Shown here: positions 29,018-38,384 of the stretch, one piece after another
Layout: the number at the start of each line of letters is the position of its first letter
Position numbering within the stretch: the stretch's first letter is position 1
Assembly: GCA_024693045.1 (NCBI GenBank)
Contig: JAILLQ010000020.1
Span: 62,001 to 126,000, forward strand
Reading direction: 5' to 3'
From: Treponema sp.
Lineage (GTDB): Bacteria; Spirochaetota; Spirochaetia; Treponematales; Treponemataceae
Length of the DNA stretch: 64,000 bases
The notes under the pieces: generated by a model
Told to the model about the DNA's origin: nothing
The model's input: the letters and a program-made list of their open reading frames with translations, nothing else
Databases searched by the model: none
Made by a program: the position numbers and the translations under genes

Positions 29018-30181
29018 TTACTTATAGCCCTTCAATTTTAAAATTCTGACAAGACTTTCATCAACTCTTTTTTCAGATATTCTACCGCTTTCTACAGCTT
29101 CAAGAAGGGCTTTATAGGCTTCAACAAAATCATAGGGCATTAGAAGAAAATCGTTTCCAGCCTCAAATGCTAGAATAGCAGCTTCGCCAGAGCCGTAATT
29201 CTTTACGATAGCTCCCATTGATAAGGCATCTGTTAAAATAATTCCTTCGTAGCCCATTTCATTTCGCAATTTTTGAGTAACGACTTCCTTTGAAAGAGAT
29301 GATGGCAATGAAGATTTACCCAAAGCTGACAAGGTAACATGTGCAAGCATAATGGAATCTGCTTTTTCAAGATTTTCTTTAAAGGGAATAAGTTCACATC
29401 TATCAAGTTCTTTCCAATCTTTTTTTACAATTACGTAATCAGCATGGGTGTCATCTTTTGTATCTCCATGGCCTGGAAAATGCTTTAAGCAACCTTTTAG
29501 CCCCTTGTTATGCAAGCCTTCAAGAAAAGCCCCCACCATTTTAGAGACAAGGACAGGATCAGATCCAAATGCCCTGTCACCAATAACTATATTCTGAGGA
29601 TTAGTATTAACATCCGCAACTGGAGCAAAATCCAGGGTAATTCCATATTCAGAAAGGTAAGAAGCTATATATTCACCTGTTACTCTAGCATTTTCAGTCT
29701 CACCAGTATTACCAACATCCAGCATAGGCCCAACATTTTTAAGGCCAAATCTTTTATTTCTAGCCAGGCGAACGACTCTTCCACCTTCTTCGTCTACAGA
29801 AAATACAAGAGGAATTTTTGAACTACTGTTTAATTCCTTAACATATTTTTTCAACTGACGGGGATTTTTTATGTTTTTGGCAAAAAATATAATTCCACCA
29901 ACAGGGTATTTTGTCAAAGTTTCCTGCATTTGAGAATTCAGAACATAATGAGGCTTTTTATTTCGGTTAAATGTCTCTTCTAAACTGATATTTAAATCTA
30001 ACTGATCTGGTTGAATTAAAAATAACTGCCCCACCTTTTCTTCCAGAGTCATAGAATGCAAAATTTCTTGAATACTTCCTGTTTCTGTTACTTCTTTTTC
30101 GATTTTTAAAGACTGACAGGAAAAAAGCAGAAAAATGCAAAAGGATGCAGCAAAAATGTTTATTACTTTATTAACTTTCAC
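29018..30181 (-). CDS. glycoside hydrolase family 3, NagZ-like lipoprotein
   Basis: Beta-N-acetylhexosaminidase-type enzyme. The signal peptide ends in LLFSC (Cys22), a lipobox, so it should be an envelope-anchored lipoprotein rather than a cytoplasmic NagZ. The NagZ signature KHFPGHGDT (residues 233-241, with the Asp/His acid-base loop) and nucleophile Asp in ILTDALSMGAI (about 318) are intact. Likely role: trimming peptidoglycan-derived or environmental GlcNAc glycosides. 387 residues, single catalytic domain. Confidence 0.9.
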   Translation of the reverse strand: MKVNKVINIFAASFCIFLLFSCQSLKIEKEVTETGSIQEILHSMTLEEKVGQLFLIQPDQLDLNISLEETFNRNKKPHYVLNSQMQETLTKYPVGGIIFFAKNIKNPRQLKKYVKELNSSSKIPLVFSVDEEGGRVVRLARNKRFGLKNVGPMLDVGNTGETENARVTGEYIASYLSEYGITLDFAPVADVNTNPQNIVIGDRAFGSDPVLVSKMVGAFLEGLHNKGLKGCLKHFPGHGDTKDDTHADYVIVKKDWKELDRCELIPFKENLEKADSIMLAHVTLSALGKSSLPSSLSKEVVTQKLRNEMGYEGIILTDALSMGAIVKNYGSGEAAILAFEAGNDFLLMPYDFVEAYKALLEAVESGRISEKRVDESLVRILKLKGYK

Positions 30182-30280
30182 TTTTCATCTCCAATTAATA
30201 TTGAAGAAATTATAGCAGATTATTTAGTATTTTTGTATAGAATCTTTTTGACAGATTTTTAAGTTTTGTCATTCGCCTTA

Positions 30281-30309
30281 TTGAAAAAAATGCTCTTAAT
30301 AAGTAGAAT
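30281..30309 (+). promoter_or_regulatory. candidate glyA promoter
   Basis: TTGAAA, 17 bp, TAGAAT; ACGAGGA ribosome site about 25 nt downstream. Confidence 0.55.
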
Positions 30310-30342
30310 TGAGGAACTTTATAACATAAAACGAGGAAATTT

Positions 30343-31842
30343 ATGTCAACTCCATTAGAAGATTATTTGGCATCTTGCGGTGGAAAACCAAATGCCGCAA
30401 TGACAGCTTATGTAGCAAACCTTCAGCAGGTAGCTGCAGTGGGACCTGATATCGCAGCTTCTATCGTAAATGAAATTGAAAACCAGCGCAGTCACTTGAA
30501 GCTTGTTGCATCAGAAAACTATTGTTCATTAAACGTACAGGCAGCTATGGGAAACCTCCTTACAGATAAATATGCAGAAGGTTATCCAGAACACCGTTAC
30601 TATGGCGGATGTGTAAATATTGACGCTGTTGAAAATACAGCTGCTCATGAAGCAGAAGCCCTTTTTGGAGCTGATTATGCATACGTTCAGCCACACTCTG
30701 GTGCAGATACAAACCTTGTAGCATACTGGGCTATTCTTTCTGCTAAAGTTGAAATGCCAACTCTCGAAGAACTTGGCGTAAAGAGCTTAAATGACCTTAC
30801 AGCAGAACAGTTTGATATGCTTAGAAAACGTTTCGGCAACCAGAAACTTATGGGGCTTGATTATTCTTGTGGTGGCCACCTTACACATGGTTATAAAATG
30901 AATGTTTCTGCCCGTATGTTTGAAAGTCATCCATACGGAGTTGACCGTGAAACAGGACTCCTTGATTATGATGCAATTGAAAAGCAGGCAATGGAAGTAA
31001 AACCTCTTATCCTTCTTACAGGATTTTCTGCTTACCCAAGAAAGATTAATTTCAAGCGCTTCCGAGAAATTGCTGATAAATGTGGAGCTGTATTAATGGT
31101 TGATATGGCTCACTTTGCCGGACTTGTTGCCGGAAAAGTATTTACTGGGGATTTTGATCCAGTAAAATGGGCTGATATCGTAACTACAACAACACATAAA
31201 ACTCTTCGCGGACCTCGCGGCGCTATGATTCTTTGTAAAAAAGAATTTGAAGACTTCGTAAACAAAGGCTGTCCAATGGTTCTTGGTGGTCCTCTTGGTC
31301 ACGTAATGGCTGCAAAAGCAATTGCATTCAAAGAAGCTAGAACAGAAGCTTATCAGCAGTATGCTCAGAATGTTGTAAAAAATGCAAAAGCTCTCGCTGA
31401 AGCTTGTCTTGCTCATGGTATGCCACTTCAGACTGGCGGAACAGATAATCACCTTATGCTCGTAGATGTAACCGGTTACGGACTTACAGGTAAGCAGGCT
31501 GAAGCTGCATTGTTCAAATGCGGTGTAACAGCAAACGCTAATGCTCTTCCATATGATAAAAATGGTGCATGGTGGACAAGTGGTATCCGTATCGGTACTC
31601 CAGGTCTTACAACTTTAGGAATGAACGAAGACGACATGAAAGAAGTTGCTGACATAATCGACTTTGTATTGAAGGGAACAAAACCTGGACTTACAAAAGA
31701 AGGTAAACCAGCAAAAGGAAAAATCGACATCAGCGATGATACTGTAAACGCTGCAAGAGAAAGAGTAAACAAACTCTTAAAAGCACACGTTCTTTATCCT
31801 GAACTTGACTTAGACTTCCTTAAAAAAGAATTCGTAAAATAA
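30343..31842 (+). CDS. glyA: serine hydroxymethyltransferase, long form
   Basis: PLP enzyme interconverting serine and glycine and feeding one-carbon units to the folate pool, needed by PanB and purine synthesis encoded nearby. Key segments: LVASENYCS, KYAEGYPEHRYYGGC, the Schiff-base lysine in TTTTHKTLRGPRG (about residue 286), and GVTANANALPYD. At 499 residues it carries insertions compared with the common 417-residue GlyA, as in Treponema and Chlamydia relatives. Strong terminator follows. Confidence 0.95.
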   Translation: MSTPLEDYLASCGGKPNAAMTAYVANLQQVAAVGPDIAASIVNEIENQRSHLKLVASENYCSLNVQAAMGNLLTDKYAEGYPEHRYYGGCVNIDAVENTAAHEAEALFGADYAYVQPHSGADTNLVAYWAILSAKVEMPTLEELGVKSLNDLTAEQFDMLRKRFGNQKLMGLDYSCGGHLTHGYKMNVSARMFESHPYGVDRETGLLDYDAIEKQAMEVKPLILLTGFSAYPRKINFKRFREIADKCGAVLMVDMAHFAGLVAGKVFTGDFDPVKWADIVTTTTHKTLRGPRGAMILCKKEFEDFVNKGCPMVLGGPLGHVMAAKAIAFKEARTEAYQQYAQNVVKNAKALAEACLAHGMPLQTGGTDNHLMLVDVTGYGLTGKQAEAALFKCGVTANANALPYDKNGAWWTSGIRIGTPGLTTLGMNEDDMKEVADIIDFVLKGTKPGLTKEGKPAKGKIDISDDTVNAARERVNKLLKAHVLYPELDLDFLKKEFVK

Positions 31843-31848
31843 TTTACT

Positions 31849-31878
31849 AAAGCACTCCAATTAGGAGTGCTTTTTTTT
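31849..31878 (+). terminator. glyA terminator
   Basis: AAAGCACTCC/GGAGTGCTTT hairpin followed by nine T that run straight into the first tRNA-derived repeat. Confidence 0.9.
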
Positions 31879-32241
31879 TGCCGGGAACCAGACTTGAACT
31901 TTGTCTCATAGATAATCCGTTAAAAAAAACTCCGCTCAGGAGTTTTTTAGGATTTACCTACCACGCAAGTTCAAATTTGCAATTTTTTTATTTTACATAC
32001 AACTTTTTCTCTCGGAAAAAAAAGACACTTCAAACGAAGTGTCTTTTTTTTGCCGGGAACCAGACTTGAACTTTGTCCCATAGAAAATCCGTTAAAAAAA
32101 ACTCCGCCCAGGAGTTTTTTAGGATTTACCTACCATGCCAGTTCAAATTAGCAATCTTGTTTTATCCCTCAAACACTTCTAATAAATAAAAAAGCACTCC
32201 AATTAGGAGTGCATTTCTATGCCGGGAACCAGACTTGAACT
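31849..32241. repeat. three tandem units: terminator hairpin plus tRNA-Leu 3'-end fragment
   Basis: TGCCGGGAACCAGACTTGAA and two more bases (22 bp) occur at 31,879, 32,051 and 32,220. Each is directly preceded by a hairpin: AAAGCACTCC type at units 1 and 3, GACACTT/AAGTGTC at unit 2. Between units 1 and 2 and between 2 and 3 the about 100-bp filler (another hairpin ACTCC/GGAGT, then GGATTTACCTACCA) is itself clearly homologous. On the minus strand the 22-mer is T-arm plus acceptor of a tRNA. Could be successive integration scars or decayed tandem tRNA genes. Confidence 0.75.
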
Positions 32242-32271
32242 GGCACGGCTTATACAGCCGAGGGATTTTAA
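32220..32271 (-). pseudogene. 3' half of tRNA-Leu(TAA): left attachment site (attL) of prophage
   Basis: Read on the minus strand: anticodon loop CTTAAAA (anticodon TAA), 3' anticodon stem TCCCT, variable arm CGGCTGTATAAGCCG, T-arm GCCAG-TTCAAGT-CTGGT, acceptor TCCCGGC and discriminator A, no encoded CCA. Upstream of the loop the sequence is unrelated to a tRNA 5' half. This is the classic signature of integration at the anticodon loop, with the displaced 3' half left at the host junction. The intact tRNA should be at the other end, beyond the window. Confidence 0.85.
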
Positions 32272-32449
32272 GCACTATACATACATATACATCTAAATAG
32301 ATTGAAAAATATCTAAACTTATCTAAAACCAATTATTATTTATAATTGTATTTTTGTCAAACACTAACTAAACCTATTAAAGCGTAAAGTGTTTTTTTAA
32401 GACTTTTTTAGTTAAAGTACCCCAAAAAAGTACCCCTGAGACAGATTTA
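32272..32449. other. phage-side attachment arm region
   Basis: No gene. Holds short direct repeats: ATCTAAA three times (about 32,290-32,328) and GTACCCC twice (about 32,417-32,437), the kind of arrangement used as integrase arm-binding sites. Assignment is inference. Confidence 0.4.
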
Positions 32450-32764
32450 TCAATTTTTTAGCATATTATAAATATAGATAGAAGCCCCTACTCCGGCCGC
32501 CGCACCGACAGAAAAGGAAACGATCCCGACTTTTACATTACTTTTGAATCGGTTGCTTTCTGATGTCTTCAATGATTTTTCTGCTTCTTTGAGTTGTTTC
32601 TGTAAGATCTCCAGTTGTTCTTCTTGCGTTCTGGATGAGAGTTCTAGTTCCGTAAGTTGCTTTTCGGTAACTGTATATACCTGAGATATTGCCGGCTGCA
32701 AAGCCAATCCCAAAAGCAAGAAACAAAGCACGATTTTTTTTAAGAAATGAACGGATTTTTTCAT
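32450..32764 (-). CDS. small exported coiled-coil protein, spanin-like
   Basis: 104 residues: an N-terminal signal/anchor (about 8-27), a charged coiled coil (about 33-70, rich in Glu/Gln/Lys) and a C-terminal membrane segment (about 78-98, GIVSFSVGAAAGVGASIYIY). It is the last gene of the late operon, where lysis genes usually sit, and its N-terminus overlaps another membrane-anchored frame four bases upstream. Layout recalls Rz/Rz1 spanins, but no lipobox is present, so the role is inferred. Confidence 0.6.
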   Translation of the reverse strand: MKKSVHFLKKIVLCFLLLGLALQPAISQVYTVTEKQLTELELSSRTQEEQLEILQKQLKEAEKSLKTSESNRFKSNVKVGIVSFSVGAAAGVGASIYIYNMLKN

Positions 32765-32768
32765 TCAT
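32538..32768 (-). CDS. alternative overlapping reading frame, one membrane segment
   Basis: Starts at the ATG four bases before the 104-residue frame (ATGAATGA) behind the same AGGAGG, five bases away and so ideally spaced. 76 residues with a hydrophobic segment ALFLAFGIGFAAGNISG (about 14-30) and a basic, polar tail. Both frames give membrane proteins, which is unusual for a random overlap. Either a real embedded gene or a fortunate shadow. Confidence 0.35.
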   Translation of the reverse strand: MNEKIRSFLKKNRALFLAFGIGFAAGNISGIYSYRKATYGTRTLIQNARRTTGDLTETTQRSRKIIEDIRKQPIQK

Positions 32769-32821
32769 CGGTTCCTCCTGAATTATGATAAATAGTGTTC
32801 ATTTCTTATAGTCATGATTGT

Positions 32822-32855
32822 GAAAAAAGGCTCCCGACATAACGAGAGCCTTAAA
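32822..32855 (-). terminator. intrinsic terminator after tail fibre gene
   Basis: GGCTCTCG/CGGGAGCC hairpin and U-tract in the minus-strand RNA, separating the fibre gene from the spanin-like pair. Confidence 0.8.
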
Positions 32856-32910
32856 TGGCATATTGAACTTAAATTCATTGATGATGAAACAAATCTGCCG
32901 CTTATATAAA

Positions 32911-33960
32911 TTAAATATATAGCGTCATGCTGGATGAAAAAGTCTTTACTTGTCTATTATTGCCCCCAGCACCACAAGAAACTTGTTCATTGGAAGATAC
33001 AGAAACGGCTCTTGTTGTCCCGTCTGGAAATGCAATGTTTACTGTTCCGCTCCAACTTGCTACAGAAGCCCCATACCAGCCTAGATGATCGTTAGATTGC
33101 GTGCGGTTGGAGTCTGTATAAGTTACTGAATCGTTTGTAGTAATTGACCAACTAGTTAGAGTTGCATCGAATACAAATACGTCCACAGTACTCGCTGAAC
33201 TTTCTATTGCAATAAAACCGTTTTGCCACACAGTCGAACTAACGGATACCACTACCGCTATAGTTGCAGTGATATCTTTTTTAAACCATGCATAAAATGT
33301 ACGGTCTGTATTTGTAGATAATGTAGAAGAAAGAGAATAAATTGAAGGTGCAGAAGAAGTTGTTCCCCCTGTTGGAGAAGTAAGGCTCCAGCCGTAAAAT
33401 GAATAACCCGATAAAACGGGATTGCTACACGAATAAGTTCCCTTTTCTTTGAACGCTCCAGAAAGCCCTGCCTCCTGATGATTCCATCCGCTTGGATTTA
33501 TATCCGCTGTTGTTGTAACTGCATATTTATTATAAGAACTGCCTCTGAAACTGTTCCCAGAATATACAACTGTTTTAGAAAAAGAAGTAACATTACTTCC
33601 GTTGTCAGTAGAAAGATTAACAGGATTTCCCGTTTCAGTGTCCTTATATGAACCGCTGTTATCCCGCCGGACAAACATATATGCCCCGGACTGTATTATT
33701 TTATACGTCCATGTATGCTGTGCATACGGCTGTCTGTTTGTCGCAATCTGGTAATCACCCCGTTTTATATGAAATACTGAAGAGTAATAAACATAATCGT
33801 TATAAAACATAAGCTCAGACTCATATGCAGTCTGTGCAAGCCATGCGAGAAGCGAAGACGAAAGCCTTAAAGCTATCCCTCCGTAACGAGGCCGTGTATT
33901 TGATTCATAAGGAAGTTCATAATCTGTATTTTTATAACGAAAATATATTTTAGATGCCAT
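32911..33960 (-). CDS. tail fibre / receptor-binding candidate
   Basis: 349 residues, Ser/Thr/Tyr-rich and beta-prone, directly downstream of the central tail protein. Residues about 195-235 (GYSFYGWSLT...FYAWFKK) resemble a Listeria-Bacteroides (InlB B-type) repeat, a module seen in adhesive surface proteins. Position and composition suggest a distal tail protein that contacts the host; specific receptor unknown. Confidence 0.6.
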   Translation of the reverse strand: MASKIYFRYKNTDYELPYESNTRPRYGGIALRLSSSLLAWLAQTAYESELMFYNDYVYYSSVFHIKRGDYQIATNRQPYAQHTWTYKIIQSGAYMFVRRDNSGSYKDTETGNPVNLSTDNGSNVTSFSKTVVYSGNSFRGSSYNKYAVTTTADINPSGWNHQEAGLSGAFKEKGTYSCSNPVLSGYSFYGWSLTSPTGGTTSSAPSIYSLSSTLSTNTDRTFYAWFKKDITATIAVVVSVSSTVWQNGFIAIESSASTVDVFVFDATLTSWSITTNDSVTYTDSNRTQSNDHLGWYGASVASWSGTVNIAFPDGTTRAVSVSSNEQVSCGAGGNNRQVKTFSSSMTLYI

Positions 33961-33971
33961 ACAATACCCGT

Positions 33972-36900
33972 TTAGTAATAGAAAATTTCGCCATTCACAG
34001 ACCCGCTGGATTTATAAGGAATTACCAAAGTAGAAGATGCTGTCACATTGGAAGCAGAAACAGAACCAATATTTGCAGAATCTGCGGATATTGAAGTACC
34101 GGAAATTACGCCTGTATTGCCATTAAAGGAAATTTCTTTTGTTCCTTTAATTTTCATAGATTTTGCAGGAATATTTGTATCCGTGCTTTCTGGGTTTATA
34201 GTAATAAAAGCATTTGCATCACTTGCTCCGTATGCCTTTACCATAAACACACCGCTTATAACACTTTTTAAGGAAGTAAGGATAAAGTTTGCAATTTTTG
34301 CAATAATACCGTTTGTTCTGTCATAATGAAAGAAAGTGTCTGAATCTGCCGGATTTTGTATATTTGCAGAATTTCCGATATTGAATTCTCCTGTTTCCAA
34401 GTTCCAGAAATTAGTATCATCGGCGGCAACCGCATTACTTGCAATTTTTCCAAATTTTGCACAGATTGCAGCAAGATCTCTAACTGCCATTTTATCAGCT
34501 GTAATTGTGCCGGCATGGATTTTATCTGCTGTAACACAATCATCTGCAAGTTTATTGTTTGTAATTATTTTTTCTGCCAGATCGGAAGCACTGGTCGGCT
34601 GTGCAATTACAGTTTTAGGATTGGACCATTCACTTACAGATAATGTTCTTTCCCTTACTCGATAATAATATACAGTATCCCTTGGATTAGGAGCGCTAAC
34701 AGTTATTTCTCCGTCTAAAGCAGTATCATTCTGTCCTTCAAGAGGCAAAATTTGAACAAACTGATTAAGTGAAGTTAAAGCATATTCGTTTTCTGCGCCT
34801 TTCCATAAATCTACATCGCTTTTTATGTCACCTGCACCATCATATGGTTTATACCAGGACTGTTTATCTTTACTAATTTGAATTTCATAGCCAGCGAAAC
34901 CATATACATCAGGATGAGAAAAATACAGAATCGCATTTCTTCCGTTTGCTTTTGCTTCGCAACTTGGAACGGAAGGGAGCCATGAAAGATAATTATTTAA
35001 GTCGTAAGTTATAGAAGTTGAACTTTTTGCATTTCCTGATTCATTGGAAACAGTTACTGTAAATTTCCAATCATCAGAATCAAAATCTGAAAGTTCAGGA
35101 TATTCGTTGTTGCTTCGGTCAAAATAATACGTAAAAATTCTTGATTCCAAGCCTTGTTGAATTATAATCCCGTTTTTACTAACAGAATAAACAGGACTTC
35201 CGTATACATCTGAATTGTCATAATCCCATTTAACAGTAATATAATCTTTCTCTGCGACAGCTTTTATGTTTATCGGTCGAGGCGGTACCCATGTTTTATA
35301 TGACGCAGTATTAATATTTACTGTTGTATATTCACTTTCTAAACCGTAGATATTAATGCATTTTGCACGAACTAAATAACCGGCAAGCGTTGCTTCCTCT
35401 GGATAACCGTCAAGAGAACGATTAAAAGTATAAAATCTTTGGTTCTGACCCCTCTGAATTTCTGCCCATGTTGTACCGCCGTCTTTAGAAAGTTCATATA
35501 CAACACTTGCAATGTTATTTTTAATATCGCCTGTCGTTATTTCAACAGAAAGGGAAATACCATTTTGTTCTGCAATAGCAGAAACCGCAGGAGGAACGTC
35601 AGGAGCGTCGGAAGAGGTTCCGGTGCTGAGTTCTTCTTTAAGTGCCTGCAAGTCTGCCATTGTAATAGACTGCGATAAAACTTTCTTCTGCTGAGCTGCA
35701 GAACGTGTAAAGTTTGGAATATATACAGGCAAATCTTCAGATTCTGTATATATTTCTTCGTTGTAATCCTTAAGTGTAAGCGTTACTCCATTATCTGTCG
35801 GCTGAATTGCTGTAATGATAAAATCACTTGTTACAGAATCAAAGCTGCCGTTGCTTATATATCCGTAAGAAAGTGTATCATGCACGTGCGGAACCGTTGA
35901 AGCAGAAACAGATATAGGATTTGTGAAAGTAATTTCTGTTATGCGTCCTTCTGTTGATGCAGTAAATTCAAGGGCAAGCGGCCTGCAATAATAAGGATCT
36001 ATGCATTGAATAATTGCACCGTACCCGTTATATCCGTCCGGATAATCTTCAAAATACTCAATTGGAGAATAAAGCTTTGCGCCTGTTATTAAAGAGCTGT
36101 CGTTACTGTAAATTAATTCTTTAATTTCTGCATCTCCAAGCCCGTTGCGCAAGGAAGGATGTTGAACTTTGATTTTACTTAAAAGAGTGTAATATATACC
36201 TTCTTTTCCAACTTCGGCCGTGTAGATTTGAGGGCGGAGATTTGCTTCTTTTAAAAGCCGCATTCCAAAAGCCCAGAGCTGATAATAATTTGTAATTCCG
36301 GCGACGCTCTTTTCTTCAATTACAGAATCTTCCGTTAATTCTAAGGCGGCTGGCTTTATAAGTTCTGTGTCCTCCTGGAATTTCTTGTCTTTATTGATAA
36401 AAGTAAATCTATATGCGTCTGTTCTGCGCTTAAGAGTCTTTTTGTAGCTAAAATTTATGATATTCTGTGGATTCAAAACAGCTATTGCATTCTGTTTCTC
36501 GCAGTCTACGGCTACAGAAAGTTTGCCGTAAATATTTTTATATAAAGAACCGTATCCAAGCGCACATAAAGAATCAAGAACAGAGCTTTTATCCGTACCT
36601 TCAATCAGAACTTTGTTTACTCTCCAGTTCTTTTCTTCACAAATTTCGTACCATGCGCCGAATGCGGCAAGGTCTATTTCTGTATCGTCCATTGCAGAAT
36701 GTGCATGCTGATCAAAAGTAAGAACTTCAAGAACCCATGCGGCAACGTTGTCCGTAATGTCTTTTTCATTGGTCCATGCCGAACCGTCCCAGACTCTGGC
36801 AAGAGCCCGGCTTTCTACCTGAATCGTTTTAAGCTTATCTTCGTTTTCTTCAGTTGCCTCAATATGAAAATATAAAAGCGTCTGATTCTGTCTTAATTTT

Positions 36901-38384
36901 TCATTGATTATTGTTTCCGGCTGAAAATGTCCCAATTCCTTTGACTGTTCAACATCATAAGATAGAGACTGAATGTAATCTACATAAATATCTTTAGAAC
37001 TTGCACCAGACGGCGTTGTATCAGGCGAATAAACCCTAACTGCAACTGGATAATCTGAATCAATTACATCATCATAATTAAAAGCGGCATGAGCTTCATA
37101 GCGGAAGTCAGAAGCAAGCTGTCCTTCAACAACATTGTATATGGAATCTGCACCGCTTCCCTGGGCAGAAACAGTTTCATCATATGCTTCGACTTCTTCG
37201 TCAATACATATTTCAATAAAGATAGTCCTTAAAAGCCAGCCACGTTTATAATGAACGTAATACTCGCCCGTTAAATACATGTTCGGACTATCCCAATCAA
37301 GCTCTTCGCCGCTCCAATGTTGCCAGTCAGATTTATGCTGTATTGCGGATTTTCCATCCATTGCTAAACATGTGTAGCCAATAACTTCTTTATGATGAAT
37401 AACCGTCCTGTCATGATGTATAACTTTATTAAAAAAGACATTGTTCCAGGTTGCTTGCCCTTCATTTCCTTCAGCTTTTAGTTTGTAATAGTCTGTAGAG
37501 TATGCAATGTTTACACGGCGTTTCTGACTGGACGCTTTTCCATTGCTTGCATAATTTATAAGACCGTTAAAACGAATTCCTATGTTTGCACCATAAGAAT
37601 ATTTTTCAAGTTCAAAAATATTATCTGAAGGAGTATCAGAAATTTTCTGCTTTGGCGCCTGCTCAATTCTTGATGACCAGTCTGGATAATGAAGATTCTT
37701 GCCATTCTGCATTACAACTACATAAGAACGATCTGTATCAAATAAAGAAGTTTTCTTAAAATGATGTCTTCCATTTGTTATCTTGTTGTTTCCGCCAATA
37801 CTACAGACAAGTACATCATCAATATATATGTTCTCAATGTACTGTAAGCCGTAACCGTTTGAAACAATAAGATTGTAAATCTGTGTTTCTCCTCGGTTTC
37901 CTACAATTGAAGTGTAGCCTTTTTTTCCGTTGTCTCCGCCGGCTAATACGTAAGGTGAAAAAAGATTGTGTCCTATAGGGAAAGGAATAGTCTTACCTTT
38001 TGCAGATTCATTAGAAGCGCCTTTTATAAAAGGGCGGCTTTTCATTTCTTCTGTGTCATATGTCAACGAAAGCTGATAAAGGATATAATCCTTTAATGAT
38101 ATACTGTTAGAAGATGTTGCATCCTGATGCGAATGATCTCGGTCTGAACTGCCAGAACCAGTGCCATGAGAACCAGTGCCATGACCCGTACCATGCGGCA
38201 CCGTTCGGATTAATATAATATCTCCGTCTTTGATTACGTATTCAGAATCTTTCTGCTCACCGTTAACAATTATACATTTATCGGTTAATTCAGCTTCTGA
38301 AAAATTATCCTTTAAGCTGCTGTTTATCTGAACTTCTTTTTCCGTGTACGCATCTGAAAAATCTTTATAAAACCGAACTGTCAT
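33972..38384 (-). CDS. central tail tip / host-specificity (J-like) protein
   Basis: 1,470 residues, the longest phage gene. Residues 1-75 look like a ubiquitin-like fold followed by a Gly/His/Ser linker (HGTGHGTGSHGTGS). The middle contains phage tail-tip domains; about 880-1270 holds fibronectin type III-like repeats (CINIYGLESEYTTVN, YYRVRERTLSVSEWSNP). The end carries the DKIHAGTITADKMAVRDL segment typical of J-like proteins. Order NlpC-J-fibre matches lambdoid tail-tip modules. Confidence 0.82.
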   Translation of the reverse strand: MTVRFYKDFSDAYTEKEVQINSSLKDNFSEAELTDKCIIVNGEQKDSEYVIKDGDIILIRTVPHGTGHGTGSHGTGSGSSDRDHSHQDATSSNSISLKDYILYQLSLTYDTEEMKSRPFIKGASNESAKGKTIPFPIGHNLFSPYVLAGGDNGKKGYTSIVGNRGETQIYNLIVSNGYGLQYIENIYIDDVLVCSIGGNNKITNGRHHFKKTSLFDTDRSYVVVMQNGKNLHYPDWSSRIEQAPKQKISDTPSDNIFELEKYSYGANIGIRFNGLINYASNGKASSQKRRVNIAYSTDYYKLKAEGNEGQATWNNVFFNKVIHHDRTVIHHKEVIGYTCLAMDGKSAIQHKSDWQHWSGEELDWDSPNMYLTGEYYVHYKRGWLLRTIFIEICIDEEVEAYDETVSAQGSGADSIYNVVEGQLASDFRYEAHAAFNYDDVIDSDYPVAVRVYSPDTTPSGASSKDIYVDYIQSLSYDVEQSKELGHFQPETIINEKLRQNQTLLYFHIEATEENEDKLKTIQVESRALARVWDGSAWTNEKDITDNVAAWVLEVLTFDQHAHSAMDDTEIDLAAFGAWYEICEEKNWRVNKVLIEGTDKSSVLDSLCALGYGSLYKNIYGKLSVAVDCEKQNAIAVLNPQNIINFSYKKTLKRRTDAYRFTFINKDKKFQEDTELIKPAALELTEDSVIEEKSVAGITNYYQLWAFGMRLLKEANLRPQIYTAEVGKEGIYYTLLSKIKVQHPSLRNGLGDAEIKELIYSNDSSLITGAKLYSPIEYFEDYPDGYNGYGAIIQCIDPYYCRPLALEFTASTEGRITEITFTNPISVSASTVPHVHDTLSYGYISNGSFDSVTSDFIITAIQPTDNGVTLTLKDYNEEIYTESEDLPVYIPNFTRSAAQQKKVLSQSITMADLQALKEELSTGTSSDAPDVPPAVSAIAEQNGISLSVEITTGDIKNNIASVVYELSKDGGTTWAEIQRGQNQRFYTFNRSLDGYPEEATLAGYLVRAKCINIYGLESEYTTVNINTASYKTWVPPRPINIKAVAEKDYITVKWDYDNSDVYGSPVYSVSKNGIIIQQGLESRIFTYYFDRSNNEYPELSDFDSDDWKFTVTVSNESGNAKSSTSITYDLNNYLSWLPSVPSCEAKANGRNAILYFSHPDVYGFAGYEIQISKDKQSWYKPYDGAGDIKSDVDLWKGAENEYALTSLNQFVQILPLEGQNDTALDGEITVSAPNPRDTVYYYRVRERTLSVSEWSNPKTVIAQPTSASDLAEKIITNNKLADDCVTADKIHAGTITADKMAVRDLAAICAKFGKIASNAVAADDTNFWNLETGEFNIGNSANIQNPADSDTFFHYDRTNGIIAKIANFILTSLKSVISGVFMVKAYGASDANAFITINPESTDTNIPAKSMKIKGTKEISFNGNTGVISGTSISADSANIGSVSASNVTASSTLVIPYKSSGSVNGEIFYY

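Noticed and set aside
31879-32150. Intact tRNA genes at the first two repeat copies
   Set aside because: Only T-loop and acceptor match; no D-arm or anticodon arm can be drawn upstream on the minus strand.
31879-32241. Three spaced 22-bp repeats, possible CRISPR
   Set aside because: Spacers are homologous to each other, too long (about 150 bp) and hold terminators; the repeat is a tRNA 3' end.
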